Part shown: piece after piece, positions 1 to 5,193 of the stretch | Layout: each line of letters opens with the position of its first letter | How positions within the stretch are numbered: position 1 is the stretch's first letter | Assembly (NCBI GenBank): GCA_947065955.1 | Contig: CAMSXY010000089.1 | Coordinates: 1-5,336 of the forward strand | Origin: an uncultured Caryophanales bacterium | GTDB taxonomy: Bacteria; Bacillota_I; Bacilli_A; RF39; UBA660 | Direction of reading: 5' to 3' | Length of the DNA stretch: 5,336 nt | The notes under the pieces: generated by a model | Database searches by the model: none | What the model was told of the DNA's origin: nothing | Seen by the model: the letters and a program-made list of their open reading frames with translations, nothing else | Translations under genes and position numbers: made by a program

Positions 1-65
1 ATGCAGAAGACGTCATTCGAGATAGACTTGGGTGACTGGAGTTCAGACGTGTGCTATTCCGATCT
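1..65 (+). other. Illumina P7 / Read 2 sequencing adapter left on the contig end (not genomic)
   Basis: Positions 3-23 match the P7 flow-cell primer, with mismatches at 2, 13 and 17. Positions 24-31 fill the 8-base i7 index slot (AGACTTGG as read here). Positions 32-65 match the TruSeq Read 2 primer site through its terminal CTTCCGATCT, with one mismatch at 56 (A for C). The order P7, index, read primer, insert is exactly that of a library molecule, so genomic DNA starts at about 66. The match is to a well-known synthetic sequence; no natural function should be assigned. The few mismatches suggest uncorrected reads at the end of the assembly. Confidence 0.97.
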
Positions 66-76
66 ACATACTATAA

Positions 77-92
77 ATGTGAGAAATCACAT
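77..92. repeat. Short inverted repeat ATGTGA-GAAA-TCACAT
   Basis: A perfect 6-bp inverted repeat surrounds a GAAA tetraloop (a GNRA loop if transcribed on the plus strand). It lies between the adapter and the terminator at 107-132. No U run follows it on either strand, so it is not a terminator on its own. It may be a protein-binding site or chance in AT-rich DNA. Confidence 0.3.
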
Positions 93-106
93 ATCTTCCC
101 CTTCAG

Positions 107-132
107 AAAAATCCTACAATAGGATTTTTTTT
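107..132. terminator. Probable bidirectional intrinsic terminator
   Basis: The hairpin AAAAATCCTA / TAGGATTTTT (107-116 with 120-129) has a three-base loop CAA. On the plus strand it runs into eight Ts (125-132). On the minus strand it ends in five Us. Read leftward it would back up the stronger ylbDE terminator at 150-209. Read rightward it could end a plus-strand gene lying to the left of the window. The better U run is on the plus strand, which hints at a convergent neighbour that the adapter junction removed. Confidence 0.6.
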
Positions 133-149
133 ATTATATCATAAGTATT

Positions 150-209
150 AAAAAAAATACCATGATTATCGAAAAGTCGACATTAACTTTTCAATAATAT
201 CAATGGTAT
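150..209 (-). terminator. Intrinsic terminator of ylbDE, overlapping the 3' end of ylbE
   Basis: On the minus strand ATACCAT (209-203) pairs with ATGGTAT (163-157). Inside that, a GAT/ATC helix and an 11-bp helix around GAAAAGT/ACTTTTC (one G-U pair) close an 8-base loop. There are two small bulges, giving about 21 bp in total. A run of eight Us follows (157-150). The ylbE stop codon (168-166) and about its last 14 codons are inside the hairpin, so ribosomes finishing ylbE would unfold it. Confidence 0.87.
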
Positions 210-387
210 CCATTACCTTTTCAATTTTATCAACGGTTCTTAATTTATAATTTTCTTTTACCTCTTCTTCAAAAATTCGAAAAAGAGAAGGATCTCTATT
301 TAAAGATTTATACCAATACGAGTGTTCTCTTAAATAGCGTAAATAATTGGGATTGCTTTTTAATCGAAACTGTGTTTCTAAACTCAT
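166..387 (-). CDS. ylbE: YlbE-like small protein
   Basis: This 73-residue cytoplasmic protein has no signal peptide or membrane segment. It resembles the YlbE-like family (about 75-80 residues in Bacillus), chiefly through the aromatic block WYKSLNRDPS (residues 25-34) followed by an acidic helix ending in NYK (39-48). The rest is predicted helical. The family's biochemical function is unknown; it is known mainly as the partner gene of ylbD. Here its ATG overlaps the ylbD TAA by one base (TAATG), and a GAGGAT Shine-Dalgarno sits in the end of ylbD, so translation is probably coupled. The last 14 or so codons lie within the terminator hairpin. The family call rests on recalled motif similarity and gene order together; either alone would be weaker. 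Confidence 0.85.
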   Translation of the reverse strand: MSLETQFRLKSNPNYLRYLREHSYWYKSLNRDPSLFRIFEEEVKENYKLRTVDKIEKVMDTIDIIEKLMSTFR

Positions 388-758
388 TAATCCTCAAAAT
401 GTTTATAGATGGGTCTAGGTTTATATTCTTCCTTAGTACTAGCTTTATCACGATTACCAGAAAAATCTTGCACAACCCCAAGAACACGTTGGATACTACT
501 TACTCCATTTTGAATACTATCTAAATCAAGATTCTTAAGCATATTGAAAAGATCGCCAATTCCAAAAGCCGTTGCCGCTGCAGTGGTAGCCTGTGCGACT
601 TTTTTTTCATTTAAGTACTCGGTCCATGCAGTTGGCTCTTCTCCATAAAGATCAAAAATTTCATAAAACTTTTGCCATGTCATGTCCCCATTTTTGACAT
701 GTTTAATCAACTGTGGGTTCTTTTTTACAAATTGTTTAAAGTTCTCCTTATCCGCCAT
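387..758 (-). CDS. ylbD: YlbD-family putative spore coat protein
   Basis: The protein is 123 residues from the chosen ATG. The N-terminal block FKQFVKKNPQL (residues 7-17) followed by TWQKFYEIFDLYGEE (27-41) and W45 is typical of the YlbD coat family (annotated 'putative coat protein'). An Ala/Thr-rich linker (about 54-64), an amphipathic helical stretch (67-99) and a polar tail ending PRPIYKHFED follow. It is soluble, with no signal peptide. An in-frame GTG nine bases upstream (767) is possible, but it lies inside the Shine-Dalgarno AGGTGAT (769-763), which is correctly spaced for the ATG at 758, so I start there. It is directly followed by, and overlaps, ylbE, the gene order seen in Bacillus. 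The coat role is taken from the family annotation and its experimental support is thin, so treat the spore link as a hint. Confidence 0.85.
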   Translation of the reverse strand: MADKENFKQFVKKNPQLIKHVKNGDMTWQKFYEIFDLYGEEPTAWTEYLNEKKVAQATTAAATAFGIGDLFNMLKNLDLDSIQNGVSSIQRVLGVVQDFSGNRDKASTKEEYKPRPIYKHFED

Positions 759-762
759 AGCA

Positions 763-769
763 ATCACCT
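763..769 (-). promoter_or_regulatory. Shine-Dalgarno that fixes the ylbD start
   Basis: AGGTGAT on the minus strand ends four bases before the ATG at 758. Because the alternative GTG codon (767-765) is part of this motif, initiation at GTG would leave that start without a ribosome binding site. The ATG is therefore the likelier start. Confidence 0.7.
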
Positions 770-791
770 ACTTTAGTATATGTAGATAAAT

Positions 792-809
792 GATTTTGTT
801 AACAAAATC
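792..809. repeat. Perfect 18-bp palindrome upstream of ylbD (possible operator)
   Basis: GATTTTGTT (792-800) is followed directly by AACAAAATC (801-809), a perfect dyad centred about 42 bases upstream of the ylbD ATG. The absence of a spacer and of a following U run makes it a poor terminator. It has the size and symmetry of a dimeric repressor site. If the promoter at 883-910 is used, it would sit in the leader RNA and could also form a small hairpin. Confidence 0.45.
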
Positions 810-882
810 GAATCAAGAAAAACAAATATTTTCTATTTTTTAATTTCAAAAGATCACAATTTTTAATTTTGGTACTCTCCTC

Positions 883-910
883 ATTGTATAAAATATTACT
901 TTCTTGGCAA
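883..910 (-). promoter_or_regulatory. Candidate sigma-A-type promoter for ylbDE
   Basis: On the minus strand TTGCCA (910-905, 5 of 6 with TTGACA) is separated by 16 bases from TACAAT (888-883, 5 of 6 with TATAAT). Transcription would start near 876, giving a leader of about 118 bases before ylbD that contains the 18-bp palindrome. The rest of the 759-940 gap is AT-rich and I see no gene in it. Confidence 0.55.
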
Positions 911-940
911 TTAAAATCAATCATTAATAGTATTAAAAAT

Positions 941-1600
941 TTATTTTTTTGGAAACATGGCATTATTATAAACCTTATTCAAATATTCATCTGGATAATA
1001 ATGATCTAATAACCTTTCAAATGTATTTATAGCTTCGATCCCCTTTCTTCTTTTTACCTGTCTTAAACAAGCAAAAGAACTAATCGAGCAATCTACTAAA
1101 AAAAGAACACTGATAGAAAAAATTAAAATATTTATTGCCTTTATTTTTAAATAACCTTGTGCTTTTTCTAAAATAGGGAGTAAGAATTGATAAAATATTA
1201 CCCCTAAAAGCCCCCAAGAAATCGAATGCCATAAACTTGTTCGACCATGTAAATTATACTTTAAATACGAATAATCCCAAGAAATCGTTCCAAATATTTT
1301 TTCCTGCAAATAAGAAAAAATATATTCTGTAAGTCCCCCTAGAAAAAATCCAAAAAGAAATAAAAGAATGATTTGTTGAATTTTATTATATCTTTTTAAG
1401 GGAAGGGAACGATATATAAAATAAAAGGCGAGTAACCCAATTCCATAAACGGGAATTAATGGTTCATAAATAAGTCCTTTTCTAAGAACATATTGACCTT
1501 TTAAAAGACTTAATAAATTTTCATGAACAAAACCAAAAAAACTACCTATTATAAATAAACTAAAAATTAAACTATACTCTTCAAAAATTTTCTTTTTCAT
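941..1600 (-). CDS. CmpB/DUF1113-family membrane protein (putative ABC transporter permease)
   Basis: This 219-residue integral membrane protein has about five helices (near residues 9-30, 50-66, 74-97, 124-145 and 152-174). It shows the conserved signatures of the family annotated 'putative ABC transporter permease' (ABC_trans_CmpB, formerly DUF1113). These are GFVHE (23-27), RKGLIYEPLIPVYGIG (40-55), GGLTEYIFSYLQEKIFG (88-104), WDYS (108-111) and NLHGRTSLWHSISWGLLG (116-133), followed by a polar C-terminal tail of about 45 residues. Length is normal for the family. The conserved HE, EY, WDYS and NxxGR residues lie near helix ends and look functional. No ATPase or binding protein is encoded nearby, so the transporter label is unproven. 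The start at 1600 has only a weak purine-rich stretch ahead of it. No clear terminator follows, so it may read through into ylbDE. Confidence 0.87.
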   Translation of the reverse strand: MKKKIFEEYSLIFSLFIIGSFFGFVHENLLSLLKGQYVLRKGLIYEPLIPVYGIGLLAFYFIYRSLPLKRYNKIQQIILLFLFGFFLGGLTEYIFSYLQEKIFGTISWDYSYLKYNLHGRTSLWHSISWGLLGVIFYQFLLPILEKAQGYLKIKAINILIFSISVLFLVDCSISSFACLRQVKRRKGIEAINTFERLLDHYYPDEYLNKVYNNAMFPKK

Positions 1601-1637
1601 ACTCTACTACTCTTTTAATACTTTCTTTCTTTTTATT

Positions 1638-1665
1638 ACTATACCATAAATATCCAAAATAGCAA
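1638..1665 (-). promoter_or_regulatory. Candidate promoter for the CmpB-family gene
   Basis: On the minus strand TTGCTA (1665-1660) lies 16 bases from TATAGT (1643-1638), and the -10 is preceded by TGG, an extended -10 element. Transcription would begin near 1631, about 30 bases before the ATG at 1600. It lies in the gap after the collagen-like gene's terminator, where a new promoter is expected. Confidence 0.6.
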
Positions 1666-1721
1666 GTATCTATTTCAAAACAATAAATATGCAAAAGCAT
1701 TAAAAAAATATTTTTTGTTTT

Positions 1722-1761
1722 AAAAAAAAGCATTGATATAAAATTGATCAATACTTTTTTT
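1722..1761. terminator. Intrinsic terminator of the collagen-like gene, overlapping its stop codon
   Basis: On the minus strand AAAAAAAGTATTGAT (1761-1747) pairs with ATCAATGCTTTTTTT (1737-1723), a 15-bp stem with one G-U pair and a 9-base loop, followed by U. The plus strand also ends in seven Ts, so it can work in both directions. Two of the three bases of the collagen-like gene's TAA stop (1762-1760) are inside the stem. Confidence 0.85.
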
Positions 1762-2272
1762 AACGAACTCTTTTTACTATCAAACTAGCATTATTATTCA
1801 ATGTCACATCCGTTGCAATATCGGAGCTTAGTGTTAAATCGATAACACTTCCCTCTTGCAAAGAGTAAATTAAACTTCCAGAAAAATTCACTGGAATTCC
1901 AACAGGGACTTTTTGTGTGTTTTTTGTCATATTGATATCATTCCCATCCTCTCTTACAATCGTTGTCAAAATCGCTACTGTAGGTGTAGAAACATTTAAA
2001 GAGTACGTTATTTCATAAACACCACCTTGGTCTACAACAATGGAATTAACTACATTGTAACTAATGTTGGCAGCTGTCGAAAAATTAGTTAAAGGAACTT
2101 GTTCTGGAGAATTTGCACTTAAATTAAGAGTATTAGCCACATTTCCATATCTTCCTCCATAAGATAGTAATCCACTTGAAATCCCAGCAGGACCAGTTGC
2201 TCCTATTGGTCCTGTTGGACCTGTTGGACCTTGAGGAATCAAAAAATCAAAAGTATATTTTTTAGGATCCAT
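1760..2272 (-). CDS. Short collagen-like, BclA-type surface (probable exosporium) protein
   Basis: The protein has 170 residues. A 14-residue N-terminal leader (MDPKKYTFDFLIPQ) has no signal peptide. It is followed by about five Gly-X-Y triplets, GPTGPTGPIGATGPAG (15-30), then a glycine/serine turn. The C-terminal domain of about 135 residues is rich in beta strand, Asn, Ser, Thr and Val and ends in SLIVKRVR. This is the layout of the BclA family of spore-surface glycoproteins: leader, collagen triplets with Thr as glycosylation sites, and a C1q/TNF-like jelly-roll trimerisation domain. The collagen part is far shorter than in Bacillus anthracis BclA. The lack of a secretion signal fits assembly from the mother cell onto the spore. 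A Shine-Dalgarno (AAGGAAAGGA, about 2281-2290) precedes the ATG. No convincing promoter is visible. A phage tail-fibre-like or vegetative surface role is the alternative; the absence of phage genes argues against the first. Confidence 0.83.
   Translation of the reverse strand: MDPKKYTFDFLIPQGPTGPTGPIGATGPAGISSGLLSYGGRYGNVANTLNLSANSPEQVPLTNFSTAANISYNVVNSIVVDQGGVYEITYSLNVSTPTVAILTTIVREDGNDINMTKNTQKVPVGIPVNFSGSLIYSLQEGSVIDLTLSSDIATDVTLNNNASLIVKRVR
2202..2231 (-). repeat. 9-bp tandem repeat encoding the collagen triplets
   Basis: The unit CCTGTTGGA occurs twice in perfect tandem (2211-2219 and 2220-2228) and begins a third copy (CCT, 2229-2231). A diverged copy (CCTATTGGT, 2202-2210) lies alongside. 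Each unit encodes one Gly-Pro-Thr or Gly-Pro-Ile triplet. Such repeats change in number by slippage without breaking the frame, as in other bacterial collagen-like genes. Confidence 0.8.
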
Positions 2273-2303
2273 ATTTATTTTCCTTTCCTTTTTAATATTT
2301 CTT

Positions 2304-2381
2304 TTAAATAATACCTTTCCCTTCCAATATATTCTTTTTTCTTATTTTGGTGATTAGTAACTCGTCAAATTTTAAATCCAT
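2304..2381 (-). CDS. Doubtful 25-codon ORF between ileS and the collagen-like gene
   Basis: An ATG at 2381 opens a 25-residue frame beginning MDLKFDELLITKIRKK and ending at TAA (2306-2304). AAGGAG lies directly upstream, but only two bases separate it from the ATG, which is too close for efficient initiation. It follows the ileS terminator immediately and has no homologue I recognise. It could be a tiny gene, a leader peptide or chance; the Shine-Dalgarno is the only reason to list it. Confidence 0.2.
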   Translation of the reverse strand: MDLKFDELLITKIRKKNILEGKGII

Positions 2382-2391
2382 ATCTCCTTAT

Positions 2392-2420
2392 AAAAAAAGA
2401 TATAGCATTCTATATCTTTT
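2392..2420 (-). terminator. Intrinsic terminator of ileS, containing its stop codon
   Basis: On the minus strand AAAAGATATAG (2420-2410) pairs with CTATATCTTTT (2405-2395) around a four-base loop AATG, giving 11 bp. The U run continues to 2392. The ileS stop TAG (2412-2410) forms the top of the 5' arm, so the last three sense codons and the stop are in the hairpin. Confidence 0.87.
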
Positions 2421-5106
2421 CATGAAGAATATGATCACATCTTTCACAAATATCTTCTTTTAAATGATCAACATAATTCCAACAGCGACTACATTTTTCA
2501 CCTTGGCTTTTTTCTATACAAATAGAAGAAACTTCATCTGTAAATTCAACTTTTGATACAATAAAAAGTTGATGTAACACATTTCCAAGTTTTTCTTTTA
2601 CTGGTATATAAACCTCATCTAAATTTACCTTTACAACAGCCTCTAAACTAGATCCAATAATCTTTTCATTTCGAGCAATCTCTAATTCTTTATTAACTTT
2701 TTCTTTTAATTCAAAGAATAAATCAAACAAAGACCTAATTTCTTCTTCATCCTTATAATGCTTCACATCAGGCATATCACACATATGAACGCTACCTTCT
2801 TCTAAAAGCTTATAAACTTCTTCACTGGTATAAGGAAGAATTGGAGCTAGTAAACGAATTTCTGCACTTAAGATAAAGTAAAGTACGGTTTGTACACTTC
2901 TTCGAACTTTAGAGTCTTTACCTTCAATATAAAGAATATCCTTTGTAAAATCTAAATAAAAATTCGATAAAGTAAAAGAAACAAAATGATTTACAATTTT
3001 ATAAATTTCCTGGAAAGAATACTTATCGTATTCCCTTAATACATCCTCAATAAAATCATTTAATTTAATCATTAAATACTTATCATATAAAGGCATTTCT
3101 TCATAAGAAACAGAGTTCTTTGGATCAAAATCTTTCAAATTTCCAAGCATAAATTTATAGGTATTTCGGATTTTACGATAACTTTCTTTTACTTGATTTA
3201 ATATTTCCTCATTCATTTTAACATCTTCTGTAAAGTCTACAGAAGATACCCAAAGTCTTAAAATATCAGAACCATGCAAACGAACAATATCAGATGGTAA
3301 AATCGTATTACCAAGACTTTTTGACATCTTCTCTCCTTTACCATCTAAAGTAAAGCCATGAGAAACAAGCATTTTATAAGGAGCTTTTCCATAAACCGCT
3401 ACCCCTGTAATCAAAGAAGAATTAAACCAACCACGATATTGATCAGAACCTTCTAAATATAAATCAGCAGGATAAGGAAGACCTCTATCCACTAAAACGC
3501 TTGTATGCGTAGATCCAGAATCAAACCATACATCCATAATATCTTCTTCTTTTGTAAAATTCCCATTTGGACTAGAAGGATTTGTATACCCCTCTGGTAA
3601 TAACTCTTTGGCATCTTTTTCAAACCAAATATTAGATCCGTATTTTCTAAAAAGAGAAGCAACATGCATCATGACATCATAATCAAGAATTTCACTTCCA
3701 TCTTCATTATAAAAAATAGGAATAGGAACCCCCCATACACGTTGTCTAGAAATACACCAATCTCCACGATCACGAATCATATTATAAAGTCTTTTTTTAC
3801 CCCAAGCTGTATGAAAGTGAACATGATTTTCAAGTTCATCCAAAAGTTTTTCTCTAATTTTATCAATACTACAAAACCATTGAGATGTCGCTCTAAAAAT
3901 AATTGGTTTTTTTGTTCTCCAATCATGAGGATAAGAGTGAGTAATAAATTTAAGTTTCAATAAAACACCAAGTTTTTCTAATTTTTCACAAATTGCTTTA
4001 TTAGCATCTTCAAAGAAAAGACCCGCAAATTCTCCAGATTCCTCTGTAAGAATTCCTTGATCATTAACTCCATTAATAAGACCTAAATCAAATTGTTTTC
4101 CAATAATAAAATCGTCTGCCCCATAGCCAGGCGCAATATGTACAAGTCCACTTCCAGAATCTAGTGTAACATGAAATCCAACAACAACAGGTGATATACG
4201 ATCCATAAAGATATGTTGATACTGAACACCACTAAAAGAATTTCCAGAAAGAACTTCAACAATGGTATATTCTTCCCAACCAAATTCTTGAGCAAGAGAG
4301 TCTACAAGTTCCTTTGCAACAATGTAAATTTGATCTTGTACTTTTACTTTGGCATAATCAAATTGTTCCCCTACAGCAATTCCTAAATTCCCAGGTAAAG
4401 TCCAAGGAGTCGTTGTCCAGATAACAAGATTCTCCCCTTTTTGTATTTTATCGTTTCCTTCTACTACTGGAAATGCCACAAAAATAGAGGGGTCCTTACG
4501 ATCATGATATTCAATTTCAGCTTCTGCTAAAGCAGATTCACTAGATGGAGACCAATAAACAGGTTTTAATCCTTTAAAAATTAAACCTTTTTTAGTCATT
4601 TCTGCAAAAACTTCAATTTGTCTTGCTTCCATTTCTTTTTGTAAAGTAATGTAAGGATGATCAAAATCTGCTAGAATATTCAATTGCTTAAATCCGCTTT
4701 TCTGCTTTTCCACTTGTTCATAAGCATACTCTTCACATTTTTTTCGAAAATCCCCTTTACTCATACTTTTTCGGTCAACACCACGATTAGTAACCGCTTG
4801 TTCAATCGGAAGTCCATGTGTATCCCAACCTGGAATATACGTCATATCATAACCACTCATCATTTTGTAACGATTAATAAAATCCTTTAAAATTTTATTC
4901 ATCGCATGTCCTAAATGAACATCTCCATTCGCATAAGGAGGTCCATCATGTAGCACAAAGGGTTTTCTTCCTTTATTTTTTTCTTTTATTTTAGAATATA
5001 AATCCATTTTTTCCCATTCTTCTCTTTGAAGTTTCTCATTTTCTGGTAAATTTCCTCGCATTGGAAAACTTGTCTCTGGCATTAATAAAGTATCTTTATA
5101 ATTCAT
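2410..5106 (-). CDS. ileS: Isoleucyl-tRNA synthetase
   Basis: This 898-residue class I synthetase is complete. It charges tRNA-Ile with isoleucine using ATP, in the cytoplasm. Visible in order: DGPPYANG (54-61) and the HIGH signature HLGH (64-67); the CP1 editing domain, which removes mischarged valine, with TTTPWTLPGN (231-240) and GYGADDF (327-333); DWCISRQR (449-456) and DVWFDSG (525-531) of the catalytic core; KMSKS (593-597); an anticodon-binding helical domain (about 640-800); and a C-terminal zinc knuckle with Cys 872, 875, 887 and 890. The zinc knuckle and HLGH mark the ordinary bacterial IleS1 type (the mupirocin-sensitive kind), not the eukaryote-like IleS2. Length is slightly under the usual 915-940. 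AAGGAGA (5117-5111) gives an ideal spacing to the ATG at 5106. The T-box leader upstream controls it; its own terminator makes it monocistronic. Confidence 0.99.
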   Translation of the reverse strand: MNYKDTLLMPETSFPMRGNLPENEKLQREEWEKMDLYSKIKEKNKGRKPFVLHDGPPYANGDVHLGHAMNKILKDFINRYKMMSGYDMTYIPGWDTHGLPIEQAVTNRGVDRKSMSKGDFRKKCEEYAYEQVEKQKSGFKQLNILADFDHPYITLQKEMEARQIEVFAEMTKKGLIFKGLKPVYWSPSSESALAEAEIEYHDRKDPSIFVAFPVVEGNDKIQKGENLVIWTTTPWTLPGNLGIAVGEQFDYAKVKVQDQIYIVAKELVDSLAQEFGWEEYTIVEVLSGNSFSGVQYQHIFMDRISPVVVGFHVTLDSGSGLVHIAPGYGADDFIIGKQFDLGLINGVNDQGILTEESGEFAGLFFEDANKAICEKLEKLGVLLKLKFITHSYPHDWRTKKPIIFRATSQWFCSIDKIREKLLDELENHVHFHTAWGKKRLYNMIRDRGDWCISRQRVWGVPIPIFYNEDGSEILDYDVMMHVASLFRKYGSNIWFEKDAKELLPEGYTNPSSPNGNFTKEEDIMDVWFDSGSTHTSVLVDRGLPYPADLYLEGSDQYRGWFNSSLITGVAVYGKAPYKMLVSHGFTLDGKGEKMSKSLGNTILPSDIVRLHGSDILRLWVSSVDFTEDVKMNEEILNQVKESYRKIRNTYKFMLGNLKDFDPKNSVSYEEMPLYDKYLMIKLNDFIEDVLREYDKYSFQEIYKIVNHFVSFTLSNFYLDFTKDILYIEGKDSKVRRSVQTVLYFILSAEIRLLAPILPYTSEEVYKLLEEGSVHMCDMPDVKHYKDEEEIRSLFDLFFELKEKVNKELEIARNEKIIGSSLEAVVKVNLDEVYIPVKEKLGNVLHQLFIVSKVEFTDEVSSICIEKSQGEKCSRCWNYVDHLKEDICERCDHILHEKI

Positions 5107-5138
5107 TTTATCTCCTTCTTTCTAAATATTTTTTTATT

Positions 5139-5193
5139 AAAAAAAACTAAGGTTTGATTAAGGACGAGTTTCCCCGCGGTACCACCTTAGTTT
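5139..5193 (-). terminator. Regulated terminator of the T-box leader
   Basis: On the minus strand AAACTAAGG (5193-5185) pairs with CCTTAGTTT (5152-5144), a perfect 9-bp stem, and runs into eight Us (5146-5139). The 5' arm includes the AAGG used by the antiterminator's lower helix, so the two folds exclude each other. Charged tRNA leaves this terminator as the default. Confidence 0.88.

Noticed and set aside
66..141. Second open plus-strand frame from the adapter junction (starting at 67)
   Set aside because: It runs straight through the terminator hairpin and its T run into AT-rich sequence, with no sign of coding.
759..767. GTG start giving ylbD three extra residues
   Set aside because: The GTG is inside the Shine-Dalgarno AGGTGAT that serves the ATG at 758; family alignment from memory also fits the shorter form.
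921..950. Inverted repeat TTAAT-ACT-ATTAA after the CmpB-family gene as a terminator
   Set aside because: Only five A-T pairs with no U run in the right place; too weak to stop transcription.
1702..1716. AT palindrome AAAAAATATTTTTT
   Set aside because: Homopolymer-like symmetry is expected in such AT-rich gaps and no spacing to a gene makes it meaningful.
3664..3963. Open frame on the plus strand opposite ileS
   Set aside because: It is antisense to the conserved IleRS core, has no Shine-Dalgarno or family resemblance, and has the low-complexity composition of a shadow frame.
4684..4890. Second plus-strand open frame opposite ileS
   Set aside because: It lies opposite the region around the HIGH motif and the stretch after it in IleRS and shows no domain or start signal of its own.
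166..5106. UGA read as tryptophan (mollicute code)
   Set aside because: The tryptophan codons I checked are TGG, and all genes are full length without in-frame UGA; low GC alone is not evidence.
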